A DNA stretch of 37,893 nt, taken from positions 1-37,893 of the forward strand of contig JALEKG010000043.1 in assembly GCA_022769185.1 (NCBI GenBank), given 5' to 3'. The DNA comes from Dorea sp. (GTDB lineage: Bacteria; Bacillota; Clostridia; Lachnospirales; Lachnospiraceae). Below are positions 15,189 through 23,642 of the stretch, piece by piece (the first letter of the stretch is position 1; each line of letters opens with the position of its first letter). The notes under the pieces were generated by a model that made no database searches, was not told where the DNA came from, and saw only the letters and a list, made by a program, of their open reading frames with translations. A program made the position numbers and the translations under genes.

Positions 15189-15506
15189 TCAAATATTGAT
15201 TTCATATGCTTTCAAATACATATTTTCTGAATTCAAAAAGCTCTCGTATGATTCGTACGGGAGTTCATTATCATTTAATAGTTTCTTCATTTTGTTTTCT
15301 AATTCAACGTCTTTTTGCTCGCTGTAAACCTCTATAGTTACTCCGCATCCATCGTAATACACCAGATCATCCGCGTAGAAGTTATTATCTTCGTCTGCAT
15401 AATATAAGATGTAGGGAAGTTCCGGCTCCTGTCCGACTTCCCAGTGATGGTATGCAACCCTTGGTAATACCGTCTTCAATAATTCTTTTAATTCTGGAAG
15501 CGTCAT
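15189..15506 (-). CDS. Tail terminator-like protein
   Basis: 105 residues: MTLPELKELLKTVLPRVAYH, then PELPYILYYADEDNNFYADD and a VTIEVYSEQKDVELENKM segment. Size, alpha-beta pattern and gene order (after the gp10-like gene, before the major tail protein) fit the tail terminator or head-tail joining proteins that cap the tail tube. The ATG overlaps the stop of the gp10-like gene (ATGA). Confidence 0.75.
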   Translation of the reverse strand: MTLPELKELLKTVLPRVAYHHWEVGQEPELPYILYYADEDNNFYADDLVYYDGCGVTIEVYSEQKDVELENKMKKLLNDNELPYESYESFLNSENMYLKAYEINI

Positions 15507-15883
15507 CCTTGTATTCTCCCTATCAATTCCTGCTCATATTCTGCAATCGCCTGTGCTTCTGCTGGTGCAATGTGCGGTTTTCCCGGCACTCTTCCGCCAC
15601 CACGTTTTGCATGCCCTTTTTCCAGAAGATGTGTAAGTCTGTAAGACGGATCCTTGTTGTATACTTCTGCTCCACCCCGATATGATTCGTATGTCCAGTT
15701 TTTGTAGTAATGGATTCCCTTTCTTCCTGGTCCTACCGGACTTGTGTCTTTCAGTGTCTTCACCGTCTTTTTTGCAACATCCACAGCCGCCTCTTGAGAA
15801 TTCACTTTGATATCGTCGGCGTATTCTCTCAACGCTTTTGATATTTCTATCCCCAATTGGTCTGCTTTAATCTTTTTTCCCAT
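15503..15883 (-). CDS. HK97 gp10-like head-tail joining protein
   Basis: 126 residues from ATG 15883; a TTG at 15919 would add 12 residues but lies inside the upstream gene with no better site. Typical HK97 gp10 features: VAKKTVKTLKDTSPVGPGRKG, then HYYKNWTYESYRGG, LTHLLEKGHAKRGGGRVPGKPH and IAPAEAQAIAEYEQEL. The HLLEKGHAKRGGG motif is characteristic. It acts at the neck or tail-completion step. Overlaps on both sides show tight translational coupling. Confidence 0.88.
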   Translation of the reverse strand: MGKKIKADQLGIEISKALREYADDIKVNSQEAAVDVAKKTVKTLKDTSPVGPGRKGIHYYKNWTYESYRGGAEVYNKDPSYRLTHLLEKGHAKRGGGRVPGKPHIAPAEAQAIAEYEQELIGRIQG

Positions 15884-16199
15884 TTTTATCGCCCAGCTTC
15901 TCGGAACATGTAAGTTCAAGTTCTTCCTGATTGATTCTATACGCCTTTACTACTCTGAGTCGTTTCCCTTCGAATATGACTTCGTTTTCACCGCTGTATT
16001 CGTATGGATGTATGATCAGAATTTTAACAACCTGTATTCCGGATTGTCCCGCCGTATAAAACTCTTGCCTGGAAACCGGCCGTTCACAACAGCAAACCAT
16101 CGTCTCTATTTCTGTCATTTTTTGCTGTCCAAGATCATCTTCCACACGCTCTCCAAGTGCAATCAGTGTCACTTCATCATCCCATGTAAGATTATCCAT
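15867..16199 (-). CDS. Head closure protein
   Basis: 110 residues from ATG 16199, chosen because GGAG lies 10 nt upstream while the GTG at 16208 is too close to it. Sequence: MDNLTWDDEVTLIALGERVE, DLGQQKMTEIETMVCCCERP, then FYTAGQSGIQVVKILIIHPY. This is the SPP1 gp16/HK97 gp7-like head-tail adaptor pattern, a small beta-barrel that closes the portal channel. An unusual CCC run sits near residue 36. Confidence 0.75.
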   Translation of the reverse strand: MDNLTWDDEVTLIALGERVEDDLGQQKMTEIETMVCCCERPVSRQEFYTAGQSGIQVVKILIIHPYEYSGENEVIFEGKRLRVVKAYRINQEELELTCSEKLGDKNGKKD

Positions 16200-16467
16200 C
16201 TGCAGCACACTCCTTTTGTATGATCAGGTTTTTCAGCCGTAGATCTATACTTCTTGGAATTGTTCCACCTTCCGGATGTTTATATTTCCATGTTGCCCAA
16301 TCCAGCACGAAGAGGATGTGATCGTCATCCTCTTCGTTTAAAATGATTCCGTGTGTATTTTTACATTCGGATACTATACCTGATATGATCAAGTCGAGTA
16401 TATCATCCCGCTTTGATGTTGAGATTCCAAGTCTTGCTTTCAATAGGTCTATTACTTTCTCTACCAT
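16192..16467 (-). CDS. Head-tail connector (gp6-like)
   Basis: 91 residues, helical, opening MVEKVIDLLKARLGISTSKR and containing DDDHILFVLDWATWKYKHPE. It matches the gp6/SPP1 gp15 adaptor group that docks under the portal. AAGGAAT lies before the ATG. The stop overlaps the head closure start. Confidence 0.82.
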   Translation of the reverse strand: MVEKVIDLLKARLGISTSKRDDILDLIISGIVSECKNTHGIILNEEDDDHILFVLDWATWKYKHPEGGTIPRSIDLRLKNLIIQKECAADG

Positions 16468-16478
16468 ATAAATTCCTT

Positions 16479-16646
16479 CTATTCATTTTCTTCCGGCTGA
16501 ATCAATGGAACTCCGATCCGGTTCTGTTCCGTTGATAATTCTGTAATTCTCGCTTTGTTTTTCTTTCCTTTATACTCGTCTCCGACTTCGTATACATGGT
16601 CGTTATCTTGTAGATCACTGAACCCGTGAATCACTCTATACTTCAT
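16479..16646 (-). CDS. Small SH3-like protein after the capsid gene
   Basis: 55 residues: MKYRVIHGFSDLQDNDHVYE, VGDEYKG, then RITELSTEQNRIGVPLI. The pattern (F.D..D..H.Y..GD.Y.....R...L) is common in very short proteins coded directly behind HK97-type capsid genes in Firmicutes phages. It reads like a compact beta domain. Structural or capsid-decorating function is unproven. AGGGGGCG before the ATG overlaps the capsid stop region. Confidence 0.75.
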   Translation of the reverse strand: MKYRVIHGFSDLQDNDHVYEVGDEYKGKKNKARITELSTEQNRIGVPLIQPEENE

Positions 16647-16649
16647 CTA

Positions 16650-17861
16650 TTACGCCCCCTGTGCTTCTGTCTGATTTACAGTCGTTTCCTCGTTTTTGTA
16701 TGTAATGTAGAAGCCTGCTTCTTCATCCGTTTTTTCTACATCGTATCTCACGATACCTGCAAGTAACTTACCATAGATCTGGTTGTCCACCCATTCCACA
16801 CTTGTCCTCTTTCTGTCAAAATATGTGACAAAGGAATATGCGTCTCCTACGAATCCAACCATATCTCCGGCTTTTCCTCCGATCATGTCATCATCCAGCA
16901 CGACCACTTCTCTTCCTAACAACATTTTTCCACTCTGCGTAACAATGGAATCCTGCAGTAAGTATCTTCCGTTTTTATCTTTTAATTTGTCAAGTTCTGC
17001 ATACAGTGAAGCAGATACGTAAAATTTAATTGGATATACTTTCTTGATGTCTTTATTTACCAGATCTTTCAGTCCATCAACTCCAACCACTGTTTTTGGC
17101 GTAGCTGTTTTCAATACCGCTGCGATATCCGCATTCGTTGTGTTTAATGACTGCGAATTAATATCGTCACGAATTAATCCAGTGACATCATAATCCGCGT
17201 CATCGATGATTTCCTGAGAGATCGGGATGTATCCTCTTCTTGTTTCCACCTCAAATTTAATTTCCTTAATCGTCGGTTTTGCCAGTTCTGGATTCTGAGC
17301 CAGCTCTTTTACCGTGCTCATCTTACCATCAGACTTCGTGATTACTGGATATTTACCGTTTGAACTATTGACCGGAACTGTCTTTACATATCTCTTCAGG
17401 TCAACTTCAGTCTCCGGTGTTTTCTGCGGAGTCAGCAGCTCCTCCGGGACCAGTGCTCCTCCCTCCACTGATGTATAACCGTCTCTGAGCTGACCTTTTG
17501 ATCTTACGTAAGCATTGATTCCTTTTCTTACTTCTCTCATTTCCTCTTCTTTTCCCACGTCTCTTTTTTCTCCTTTCTTTCCTTTTGGTTCTTTTTCATT
17601 CAGTGTCCGAAGTTCCGCATTCAAATTTGTCAGTTCTTCTTCTACTTCAGTTTTTCTTTCTTCGTGCGCGTCTTTTTCTTCATTGAATTTGTCGATCTCT
17701 CCATCCAAAGTGCTTCTCTCTTCCTCCGTCTTTGCTTCTCCGATCGCTGCCTCCAGCTCCTTCTCTCTTGTGTCAAATTCAACATCTTTTTCTCTCAGCG
17801 TATTTAATTCCGCCGTTCTTTCTTCAATCTTTTTTGCTAACATCAGCTGTTTCAATGCCAT
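16650..17861 (-). CDS. HK97-type major capsid protein
   Basis: 403 residues from ATG 17861 (AGGAGG 9 nt upstream; the start overlaps the protease stop as TAATG). Residues about 5-100 are a charged coiled coil, the scaffolding delta domain, expected to be cut off by the upstream protease. The mature part has GALVPEELLTP, KRYVKTVPVNSSNGKYPVI, RRGYIPISQEIIDDADYDVT and a C-terminal VGFVGDAYSFVTYFDRKRTS segment, as in the phage capsid family. About 415 copies form the usual T=7 head. Confidence 0.93.
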   Translation of the reverse strand: MALKQLMLAKKIEERTAELNTLREKDVEFDTREKELEAAIGEAKTEEERSTLDGEIDKFNEEKDAHEERKTEVEEELTNLNAELRTLNEKEPKGKKGEKRDVGKEEEMREVRKGINAYVRSKGQLRDGYTSVEGGALVPEELLTPQKTPETEVDLKRYVKTVPVNSSNGKYPVITKSDGKMSTVKELAQNPELAKPTIKEIKFEVETRRGYIPISQEIIDDADYDVTGLIRDDINSQSLNTTNADIAAVLKTATPKTVVGVDGLKDLVNKDIKKVYPIKFYVSASLYAELDKLKDKNGRYLLQDSIVTQSGKMLLGREVVVLDDDMIGGKAGDMVGFVGDAYSFVTYFDRKRTSVEWVDNQIYGKLLAGIVRYDVEKTDEEAGFYITYKNEETTVNQTEAQGA

Positions 17862-18457
17862 TATTTGCTTCCTCCTTTTAATTTCCACAGACTATTATGT
17901 CTCCATTGTTCAATCTGTTTTTCTCTATACTGCTCTACTTCTCTGTGTCTTGCCTGCACTCCGGTATCTTCATAAGCCGGAAAAGTACACACGGAAACTT
18001 CGTATAAATAAACTTTTCTTATAGTCCATTTTACAGTTCCGTCATCTCTCCATTCTGTTTCTTCATCCAGAATGTCGAATCCAAAGGAACACTGGTCCAC
18101 ATCTCCTCTTTTCACACGTTCATACAGATTCATGGCATCCGTATCTTTTTCATTGATTTCGATTTCTCCATATAATCCATGTGTATCAGCCGTCAGTTTC
18201 AGTGTTCTCGCTTTATTTCTCCCCAGAACCAGCGTTGTATCATGGTTCGTTAGCGCCCTAATATCATTTCCGAGTGTTTCGTCAAACGCTCCCGGATCAA
18301 TCGACTCATAAGCTCCCGCCCATAATTCTGTTTCAGCATTGAATACTGCAAAATAACCGGCAATAATCTTTTTCCCATTCTGCTCTTCCCTGGCTTCAAA
18401 TTCTGTTTGCCGTGTTCTGGTCAGATTCTTTTTTTCTCTGTTTTCCACTTTATTCAT
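17861..18457 (-). CDS. HK97-family prohead protease
   Basis: About 198 residues. Motifs of the U35/HK97 protease: [30 protein letters not shown], the catalytic His in LTNHD, and the catalytic Ser in DQCSFGF. The next acidic member lies in [15 protein letters not shown]. It matures the capsid by cutting the delta domain. ATG 18457 is preceded by two in-frame GTG codons and GGGTGG, so the exact start is open by two codons. It overlaps both the portal stop and the capsid start. Confidence 0.92.
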   Translation of the reverse strand: MNKVENREKKNLTRTRQTEFEAREEQNGKKIIAGYFAVFNAETELWAGAYESIDPGAFDETLGNDIRALTNHDTTLVLGRNKARTLKLTADTHGLYGEIEINEKDTDAMNLYERVKRGDVDQCSFGFDILDEETEWRDDGTVKWTIRKVYLYEVSVCTFPAYEDTGVQARHREVEQYREKQIEQWRHNSLWKLKGGSK

Positions 18458-19634
18458 CACCACCCTTCAGTTTTTTCTGTTCTCCAATCATTCCCTGCGG
18501 AATAAAGTTCTCCAGAATAATCAATTCATCGAGTCCTTCTTTTGGAGAATCTCCAATCAGATTCAGCACATCATTTCCTGTATAGATTCCTCGAATGTAT
18601 AGATTCATTCCTATCTCTGCAAGCTCTTTCGTGTCATATGCCATCAAACTCTTGGAATTGCACTTGAAATACCAGTTTGGATTTAATATCAATCCTTTTG
18701 TGAGCGTCTGCTGGAACACATCTGCAATCGCTTTGACCCTTGTCCGAACGAAATTGTTATATTCATCCTTGTTAAATGATCCAACGCCTACAAAAAAAGG
18801 CGGCACATCCAAAAGTGCTGCCACCGTTTTTTTATCCAGTTCCACCGAGTCATTGATCGCAATATCTTGGAGTGATAACGGCTTTACTTCCGCTACATCC
18901 ATAAGTTCTGCCGGAATTACCCAAGGTTCTCCCGGTTTTGCTTCTCCAAGATATTTCTTTTTCACCTGTTCTCTTCCAGCTTCTGTTGCCATTTCTTCCT
19001 GCAGAGCATCTACTTTGATAATGAGATTCGGCATATATTTTCCGCTCATGAATTCTCTTTTGGTTGCTGTTGCCTGCTTCAGATTCCTTGCAATATCCTT
19101 TAACGGAATCCGATATCCAGTTCCTTTCCACGGATGTTCCGGATCCGGATTGATCACAAAATGTAATACCTCGTCCGGATCGTATTCTTTATTGTCATAT
19201 AGGATTTTATAAGAATCTTCTGTCTCCAGGAAACTCACTGCCGAAGGTCTGAGCGGCTTTAGGTCTTTAATCAGTCCATCTTCCATAATCGGAAACACCA
19301 CCGCATTTCCATCTCCCGGAAGAAGCATCGAGTATACGATATTAAATACCCATGCTTTTCTCGTCATTAAAGAATATGGTTTAATGTCAATTTTTCTGGA
19401 TAGTTCATTTTTGATCCTTATGTCCCCGGATTCTTTGTTTTCCATCAAATGGATTGTCATCCCGGATACCAGATCCGCAATCTTCTGACACGCAGCTCTT
19501 ATTTCCGGGTTTTCAGATAGTAACGTGTATCCTGACGGTAATATAAAGTCCGAGAACGTTGCTCCTTCGTATACGATTACCTGGCTCTTTGGCTCTGATC
19601 GGATATCTATTTTCTTCTTTTTCTTCTTTCCCAT
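18450..19634 (-). CDS. HK97-family portal protein
   Basis: 394 residues. After a lysine-rich start come [53 protein letters not shown] and [25 protein letters not shown], all landmarks of the HK97 portal family. Twelve copies form the DNA channel and docking site for terminase. The start directly follows the terminase stop (TAAATG). Confidence 0.93.
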   Translation of the reverse strand: MGKKKKKKIDIRSEPKSQVIVYEGATFSDFILPSGYTLLSENPEIRAACQKIADLVSGMTIHLMENKESGDIRIKNELSRKIDIKPYSLMTRKAWVFNIVYSMLLPGDGNAVVFPIMEDGLIKDLKPLRPSAVSFLETEDSYKILYDNKEYDPDEVLHFVINPDPEHPWKGTGYRIPLKDIARNLKQATATKREFMSGKYMPNLIIKVDALQEEMATEAGREQVKKKYLGEAKPGEPWVIPAELMDVAEVKPLSLQDIAINDSVELDKKTVAALLDVPPFFVGVGSFNKDEYNNFVRTRVKAIADVFQQTLTKGLILNPNWYFKCNSKSLMAYDTKELAEIGMNLYIRGIYTGNDVLNLIGDSPKEGLDELIILENFIPQGMIGEQKKLKGGDE

Positions 19635-21434
19635 TTATTCCATCTCCTCTGTCGTTCTGTTTAGCCATTTCTTTGCTACATTTCCAAGCGCCATATCATC
19701 TAACATCTGACAGCAGCTAAATACACCAGCATCGAACAAGTCGATTCTTTCTGTTCCGCCATCTCCGTCTAATTTTTCATATTGGATCATATCGTCCGTT
19801 TTTTCAATTGCTCTTACATTCTGTACGCAATATTCGAACGCTTCCGAATGCAAATAATAAAATTTCTTATTTTTTACCTTTACTTCAATATGTCGAAATC
19901 CTTCCGATTTCACATAATAATACTGAGGCTGGTCCTTGATATTGAACCCTGCTTTTTTCATTTTCAGAAAGAATTCTCGACCAAATTTTTTGTCAAATCC
20001 GACTTTTTTGATCTTAAATCCCATCTTTTTCATAGAAATAAACCAGTTTACGATATCATCCGGAAGTACCGTTGCAGTGTTGCTCATGGTCAGCCATCCG
20101 TCTTCCTCCCACCCAAATAGTGGTATATTGTCATCGTCTGCTTTTTCAACTGCTGCTACTCTTGGGAAGAACGCATGTGTGATACAAATATCAACGTCCT
20201 TGTACACCCCATATAACGCACCTGCCGTTAAATCGTGCAACTTTGATAAGTCAGCTCCTCCATACCAGTTGATCGGAAGTCTCGCCAGCTCTTCCAATGT
20301 CCAATGGTATTGATCATCTGATGCCCGGAATTCATTAATATCAAAATATGCATTCAGCGCATTCGTGAAAATATTCAACGTTTTGTTCATGTACTCCGAT
20401 CGCAACTGCGGCTCATTCATTGCCTGCATTGCGTCATCCATTAAATCATCCGGCGTTACCGTGATTCCAATGGATGGCGTGCACATCTCTAATACTTCCG
20501 GATCATAAGGAGTCGTGACTTCTCCTTTGCTGTTTATTATGTTTCCTTCTTTATCCTGATCCGCCTTGCAAATAAAAATAAAATAGGAATCGTATGTCTT
20601 TTCTTTTGTTGTTCCGTTCAATACATTCTGCAAAGTCTTTAATCTCTTTGCCAGAAATCCATCTGGGATATCTCCTGCAGTGGAAATTCCAAGAAGTAAT
20701 TTGTTTCGATACGCTTTCATGGCGTTCTTCATCAGTGTATACTTCTTAGCTCCTGCTTTTTTCCAGGAATGCAGCTCGTCCAATATCAGGCAGTTGCAGT
20801 TTAAGGAATCCAGCTTATCTTCCTGGTTTGCAATTGCGTATATATCAGCTGTTCCATCTCCAAAATCAATACTGATAGAATGTTCCTGATTGTTATCCCG
20901 GATTCTTAGCTTTTCTACATCTTGTCTCAGTGGTTCAATATTATCCCGCAAGAAGCCAAATGACTCCATCGTCTGTTTCAGAGAATTCGCTACAATATAC
21001 GTCTTTGCTCCTGATCCACGGTCAAGGACACTTTTTGCTTCTGCCAGTGCAGCGCTGAAAGATGTTTTTCCTTGTTTTCTTGGTAAAAAAATAAGCGCTT
21101 CATTGAAACGCCTAATATCTGTTCCTTTTCGAAAAAATCCGAATAGGTTTACACATACAAATTTCTGCCAGTCTGTTAAAATCATTGGAGTTCCTTTGAA
21201 GCTCACTCCGTTTTTATCTTCTCCCTGTACATGATGTACGGTTCCCTGGATCAAATCGATTACAAAATCGAACTCCTCCTGCCGAAAATCCAGGTCTTCT
21301 CTTTTTAAATCTGCAAGGAATCTCTTGCAAGCCAATATCCTGTCATTGTTTGCCAGCACCTTTCTATTTTCTATTTCTTTTGCATATCTTACAGCCGTTT
21401 CGAAATGCGGTGATGTAATATTGGATAGATCCAC
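19635..21434 (-). CDS. terL: Terminase large subunit
   Basis: 599 residues, start GTG 21434. ATPase: adenine-binding QKFVCVNLFGFF, Walker A LPRKQGKTSFSA (about 117-128) and Walker B with catalytic Glu LILDELHSW (about 216-224). The nuclease domain begins near WYGGADLSKLHDLTAG (about 400), with further acidic residues in the C-terminal 150. It cuts concatemeric phage DNA and pumps it into the prohead. The family with a neighbouring HNH gene and P27-type small subunit is usually cos-type. Confidence 0.95.
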   Translation of the reverse strand: MDLSNITSPHFETAVRYAKEIENRKVLANNDRILACKRFLADLKREDLDFRQEEFDFVIDLIQGTVHHVQGEDKNGVSFKGTPMILTDWQKFVCVNLFGFFRKGTDIRRFNEALIFLPRKQGKTSFSAALAEAKSVLDRGSGAKTYIVANSLKQTMESFGFLRDNIEPLRQDVEKLRIRDNNQEHSISIDFGDGTADIYAIANQEDKLDSLNCNCLILDELHSWKKAGAKKYTLMKNAMKAYRNKLLLGISTAGDIPDGFLAKRLKTLQNVLNGTTKEKTYDSYFIFICKADQDKEGNIINSKGEVTTPYDPEVLEMCTPSIGITVTPDDLMDDAMQAMNEPQLRSEYMNKTLNIFTNALNAYFDINEFRASDDQYHWTLEELARLPINWYGGADLSKLHDLTAGALYGVYKDVDICITHAFFPRVAAVEKADDDNIPLFGWEEDGWLTMSNTATVLPDDIVNWFISMKKMGFKIKKVGFDKKFGREFFLKMKKAGFNIKDQPQYYYVKSEGFRHIEVKVKNKKFYYLHSEAFEYCVQNVRAIEKTDDMIQYEKLDGDGGTERIDLFDAGVFSCCQMLDDMALGNVAKKWLNRTTEEME

Positions 21435-21438
21435 TTGA

Positions 21439-21801
21439 TCACTTTTTCTTTTGGCTCTCTAATAATGTCGCAAATGCAGATTTTTCTTTTTTCGGCTGCT
21501 CAATTTCTGCATTGTATGTTTTTGCGTTCAGCATCAATCTATCGGAGTATGTTCCTATGTCTTTTCGGAGGTTTTCCATCGTCGTAAGAATCGGCGATTT
21601 TTTCCCACCGCTACGCTCCGTTTCTACCATCGTCTCAAAATCCATTTCTTCAAATTTTTTGCTCAGGATATTGTACTGATAAAGCATGTCCGCATATACT
21701 TCAATTACTTGATTATACTGGGTTTTGTAGGTTCCAAGTTCTTTCATATATTCAATTGTTCTCTTTTTGATACTGTCTCGTTCCGGTGTCCTTTTCGACA
21801 A
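21439..21801 (-). CDS. terS: Terminase small subunit, P27 family
   Basis: 120 residues from a TTG at 21801 (MSKRTPERDSIKKRTIEYMK), chosen because GGAGG lies 8-9 nt upstream; the GTG at 21810 would overlap the ribosome site. Helical DNA-binding protein of the P27 group: NQVIEVYADMLYQYNILSKK, then a variable DRLMLNAKTYNAEIEQ end. It recognises the packaging site and recruits the large subunit. Four nt separate it from terL. Confidence 0.82.
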   Translation of the reverse strand: MSKRTPERDSIKKRTIEYMKELGTYKTQYNQVIEVYADMLYQYNILSKKFEEMDFETMVETERSGGKKSPILTTMENLRKDIGTYSDRLMLNAKTYNAEIEQPKKEKSAFATLLESQKKK

Positions 21802-21872
21802 AATCGCCACCTCCTTTTTATGTGAAATTTATTTTTGAAACACCCGCGCTATTGGAAAGAGTTCCCTACACC

Positions 21873-21915
21873 GATTCCCGAAATCAATTTTCTGATTCCG
21901 AAAGGGAGGGGGGGA
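21873..21915. other. Candidate cos/packaging site
   Basis: The 173-nt gap between the HNH gene and terS holds two direct repeats (GATTCCCGAAA at 21873-21883 and GATTCCGAAA at 21894-21903), 21 bp apart, about two helical turns. A G-rich run (GGGAGGGGGGG) follows at 21904-21914. Repeats next to a GC-rich stretch between an HNH nuclease and terS are where cos sites lie in this phage type. Inference only. Confidence 0.4.
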
Positions 21916-21974
21916 TATGTTTTTGCCTCGAACTCCTTGCATTCCATTCCTATCATCTGTTCCAATTTCTCCTA

Positions 21975-22295
21975 CTAATCCGTATATGGTTCGTTCCTTT
22001 GCCATTCGTCGAACTCCTTTTTTCTTTTTCTCTGCCAATACTTTCCTTTCTCAGTAATTTTCCCTGTTGTTCTATCGTGGAATGTATCGTGTCTTTCTCC
22101 CGATACACTGATCAGGTTCCAGTCTGTATACCCAAGTTCCGGATATTCCTCTACCGGATAAATGTGATGTACAGTTGTTGCTTCTTCAAATTTTCCAAAC
22201 CGCTTCGCTTCCTGGCATTTATATTGATCCCTTCTCAGAATCTTTAGCCTCTTACGTTTCCACCGTTTTGTTGCATAAAAACTTTTCGTTGCCAT
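21975..22295 (-). CDS. HNH endonuclease
   Basis: 106 residues. MATKSFYATKRWKRKRLKIL is followed by the first conserved part (DQYKCQEAKRFG, with one Cys only) and the HNH core TVHHIYPVEEYPELGYTDWN and GERHDTFHDR. Phages with HK97-type terminase often need such an HNH protein for specific cos cutting. It precedes terS with the candidate cos region between them. One Cys pair of the classic zinc site is missing, so metal binding may rest on the His residues. ATG behind AGAGGTAGAA. Confidence 0.88.
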   Translation of the reverse strand: MATKSFYATKRWKRKRLKILRRDQYKCQEAKRFGKFEEATTVHHIYPVEEYPELGYTDWNLISVSGERHDTFHDRTTGKITEKGKYWQRKRKKEFDEWQRNEPYTD

Positions 22296-22305
22296 TTCTA
22301 CCTCT

Positions 22306-22333
22306 AAAAAAGCAGCAGTCCACCGACCGCTGC
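22306..22333 (-). terminator. Strong minus-strand terminator
   Basis: Minus strand: GCAGCGGTC / GACTGCTGC (9-bp stem with one G-U) around GGTG, followed by six T residues (22306-22311). It lies 67 nt past the late regulator stop and only about 15-45 nt downstream of the candidate late promoter, before the HNH gene. Confidence 0.85.
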
Positions 22334-22357
22334 CCTCTTTGCTCTTTTTTCGATGGT

Positions 22358-22386
22358 ATCATAATAACACAGAAAGTTGTCCTGTG
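22358..22386 (-). promoter_or_regulatory. Candidate late promoter with activator dyad
   Basis: Minus strand TATGAT (22358-22363) has no good -35 box. Instead a dyad CACAG-N9-CTGTG (22368-22386) covers the -35 region, the layout of activator-dependent promoters. It sits between the ArpU/RinA-like regulator and the packaging genes. Transcripts would meet the terminator at 22306-22333 almost at once. Confidence 0.5.
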
Positions 22387-22400
22387 ATTACGGTTCTTTT

Positions 22401-22811
22401 TTAAATTTTTCTTGACAGCAACCAGTAAAATCTCCTTCTTCTGTCGTAATACATGTCCTTTCCGCAAGGTATTTTCTTCGCATCTCTCAAGTATCTGTAT
22501 GTAGCATAATCCTGTGTGACACCTTCCAGAATCCACGGATATAGTTCCGGATCCGCTTCGATTGCTGTCTGTTCAATCACTTTGCATTTCTCTTCCAGCT
22601 CCGTTCTTCGGATGGCAAGATGCTCCGTCGCACTTCCCTGGCTTGGACTCCCTTTCCCTTCCTTACTGTATTCTATGGATCTGACTGTATCTGTCATTCC
22701 TGTCAGTTCTCTTCTCCAGTCTGTATATTGTAAGCAATGGTAACGCAGTTCCAGGAATCGATGTTTATTGATTTCATATTTTTTCTCGTTGATCGGTCTT
22801 ACGTCCGGCAT
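22401..22811 (-). CDS. ArpU/RinA-like late transcription regulator
   Basis: 136 residues: MPDVRPINEKKYEINKHRFL, RELTGMTDTVRSIEYSK, SATEHLAIRRTELEEKCKVI, and a C-terminal sigma-region-4-like part ending MYYDRRRRFYWLLSRKI. This is the pattern of the ArpU/RinA-type regulators that switch on packaging and structural genes in Gram-positive phages. Position, last early gene ahead of the terminator and late promoter, fits. It could act as an activator or an antiterminator. GGGAGG before the ATG. A tiny 18-codon frame (MIYICKEYNK...) overlaps its start region and is doubtful. Confidence 0.78.
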   Translation of the reverse strand: MPDVRPINEKKYEINKHRFLELRYHCLQYTDWRRELTGMTDTVRSIEYSKEGKGSPSQGSATEHLAIRRTELEEKCKVIEQTAIEADPELYPWILEGVTQDYATYRYLRDAKKIPCGKDMYYDRRRRFYWLLSRKI

Positions 22812-22856
22812 TCATGTCCCTCCCGTTTGTTGTACTCTTTGCAAATATAAATCATC

Positions 22857-23036
22857 CTACATCTCTCCTTTAATATCATACTTCTTTGCCATGTACCCGA
22901 TCACATCCGTTACTTCATAAGCCGGCTTCTTAAACCGTTCCATAGCCTTCTCATCCGGCTTACTCTCTGCCATACCGCCATAATGCAGCTCACTATCGTT
23001 CTTCCGCTGTTTGCGGTCTCTGCGTTGCTTTCTCAA
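22857..23036 (-). CDS. Small basic protein, unknown
   Basis: 59 residues from a TTG at 23036 (AAGGTGATAGGGA upstream): MRKQRRDRKQRKNDSELHYG, then KPAYEVTDVIGYMAKKYDIK. The very basic start is followed by an ordinary helical end. The gene fills most of the gap between 22811 and 23069 and has no close overlap with others. Function unknown. The non-ATG start lowers certainty. Confidence 0.55.
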   Translation of the reverse strand: MRKQRRDRKQRKNDSELHYGGMAESKPDEKAMERFKKPAYEVTDVIGYMAKKYDIKGEM

Positions 23037-23069
23037 TCCCTATCACCTTCTATTCGTCGTTTTGAAATT

Positions 23070-23261
23070 CTAACATTTGCCTTTATAGTCAAACTCTTTC
23101 CCAAAGAAATTTGCCGAATCAACCGGAACAAATCCTCTTCTTCCGTTTTTTACATATACAAAACATTTCCCATTGTCTGTGATATCGTAGCTACTCACTC
23201 CTCCTACAATCTTTTCCTCTCCAGTTTTATAGATTATTAATAGATCAAATGTCCAGCCCAT
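23070..23261 (-). CDS. Small conserved phage protein, unknown
   Basis: 63 residues, MGWTFDLLIIYKTGEEKIVG then a Cys/Tyr-rich strand (KCFVYVKNGRRGFVPVDSAN). It looks like a small all-beta domain. GGAGGTGG lies at a good distance from the ATG. Middle-operon genes of this kind are common in Clostridia phages; no function can be given. Confidence 0.65.
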   Translation of the reverse strand: MGWTFDLLIIYKTGEEKIVGGVSSYDITDNGKCFVYVKNGRRGFVPVDSANFFGKEFDYKGKC

Positions 23262-23289
23262 TCTTCCACCTCCGCTAATTCCTAATGTT

Positions 23290-23640
23290 TCAGTTTACCG
23301 AAAGTATGTAGTCCTTGTATTTTTCCAGCAATGTTTCAAGTCGAATACAATCATTTGATTTTTCATCATATCCTGCAATAAAAAATCCTTGTTCAATAGT
23401 ACATATTCTTAAATAGAGTTTTTTATATATCCACCTGTATAATTGTCTTTTCATTTGACATTCCTCCACAAAATCATAATTTTTTAAAAACCGCGTCATT
23501 TTTTGCCGAGTTGTGTGTATATATATATGAGAGTGGGTGGGAGTCCCACTCTGTTGACTCAGATCAGCAGTTCCTTGGGCGGGTCGGATTCCCTCGGAAC
23601 TGCTGCCATCTTCTTTCTTATCTCCTATCTTTTTGTTCAT
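23290..23640 (-). CDS. Hypothetical protein with two internal inverted repeats
   Basis: 116 residues from ATG 23640 (AAGGAGACAT upstream). Residues 1-50 are Ser/Gly/Thr-rich and disordered (KKEDGSSSEGIRPAQGTADL). Residues 50-116 look folded (MTRFLKNYDFVEECQMKRQL, LRICTIEQGFFIAGYDEKSN, ETLLEKYKDYIL). The coding region for the loose part carries two perfect stems, 23566-23604 and 23531-23551, which may explain its odd composition. An internal ATG (codon 49) could give the folded part alone. Confidence 0.5.
   Translation of the reverse strand: MNKKIGDKKEDGSSSEGIRPAQGTADLSQQSGTPTHSHIYIHTTRQKMTRFLKNYDFVEECQMKRQLYRWIYKKLYLRICTIEQGFFIAGYDEKSNDCIRLETLLEKYKDYILSVN
23531..23604. repeat. Two inverted repeats inside a coding region
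   Basis: Arms AGCAGTTCC (23566-23574) and GGAACTGCT (23596-23604), 9 bp perfect, enclose a 21-nt loop. Beside it GAGTGGG (23531-23537) and CCCACTC (23545-23551), 7 bp perfect, enclose a 7-nt loop. No T run follows, so they are not obvious terminators. Confidence 0.6.
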
Positions 23641-23642
23641 CT

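Noticed and set aside
21829..22038. 69-codon minus-strand frame between terS and HNH
   Set aside because: It overlaps the end of the HNH gene in another frame and covers the repeat and G-rich stretch that looks like cos. The predicted peptide is low-complexity with no family resemblance and no clear ribosome site.
22252..22536. 94-codon minus-strand frame over the late promoter and terminator
   Set aside because: It runs through the terminator and overlaps both the regulator and HNH genes in another frame, with no ribosome site.
22801..22855. 18-codon minus-strand micro-ORF (MIYICKEYNK...)
   Set aside because: Too short and overlapping the regulator start; mentioned under that gene but not supported as a separate gene.
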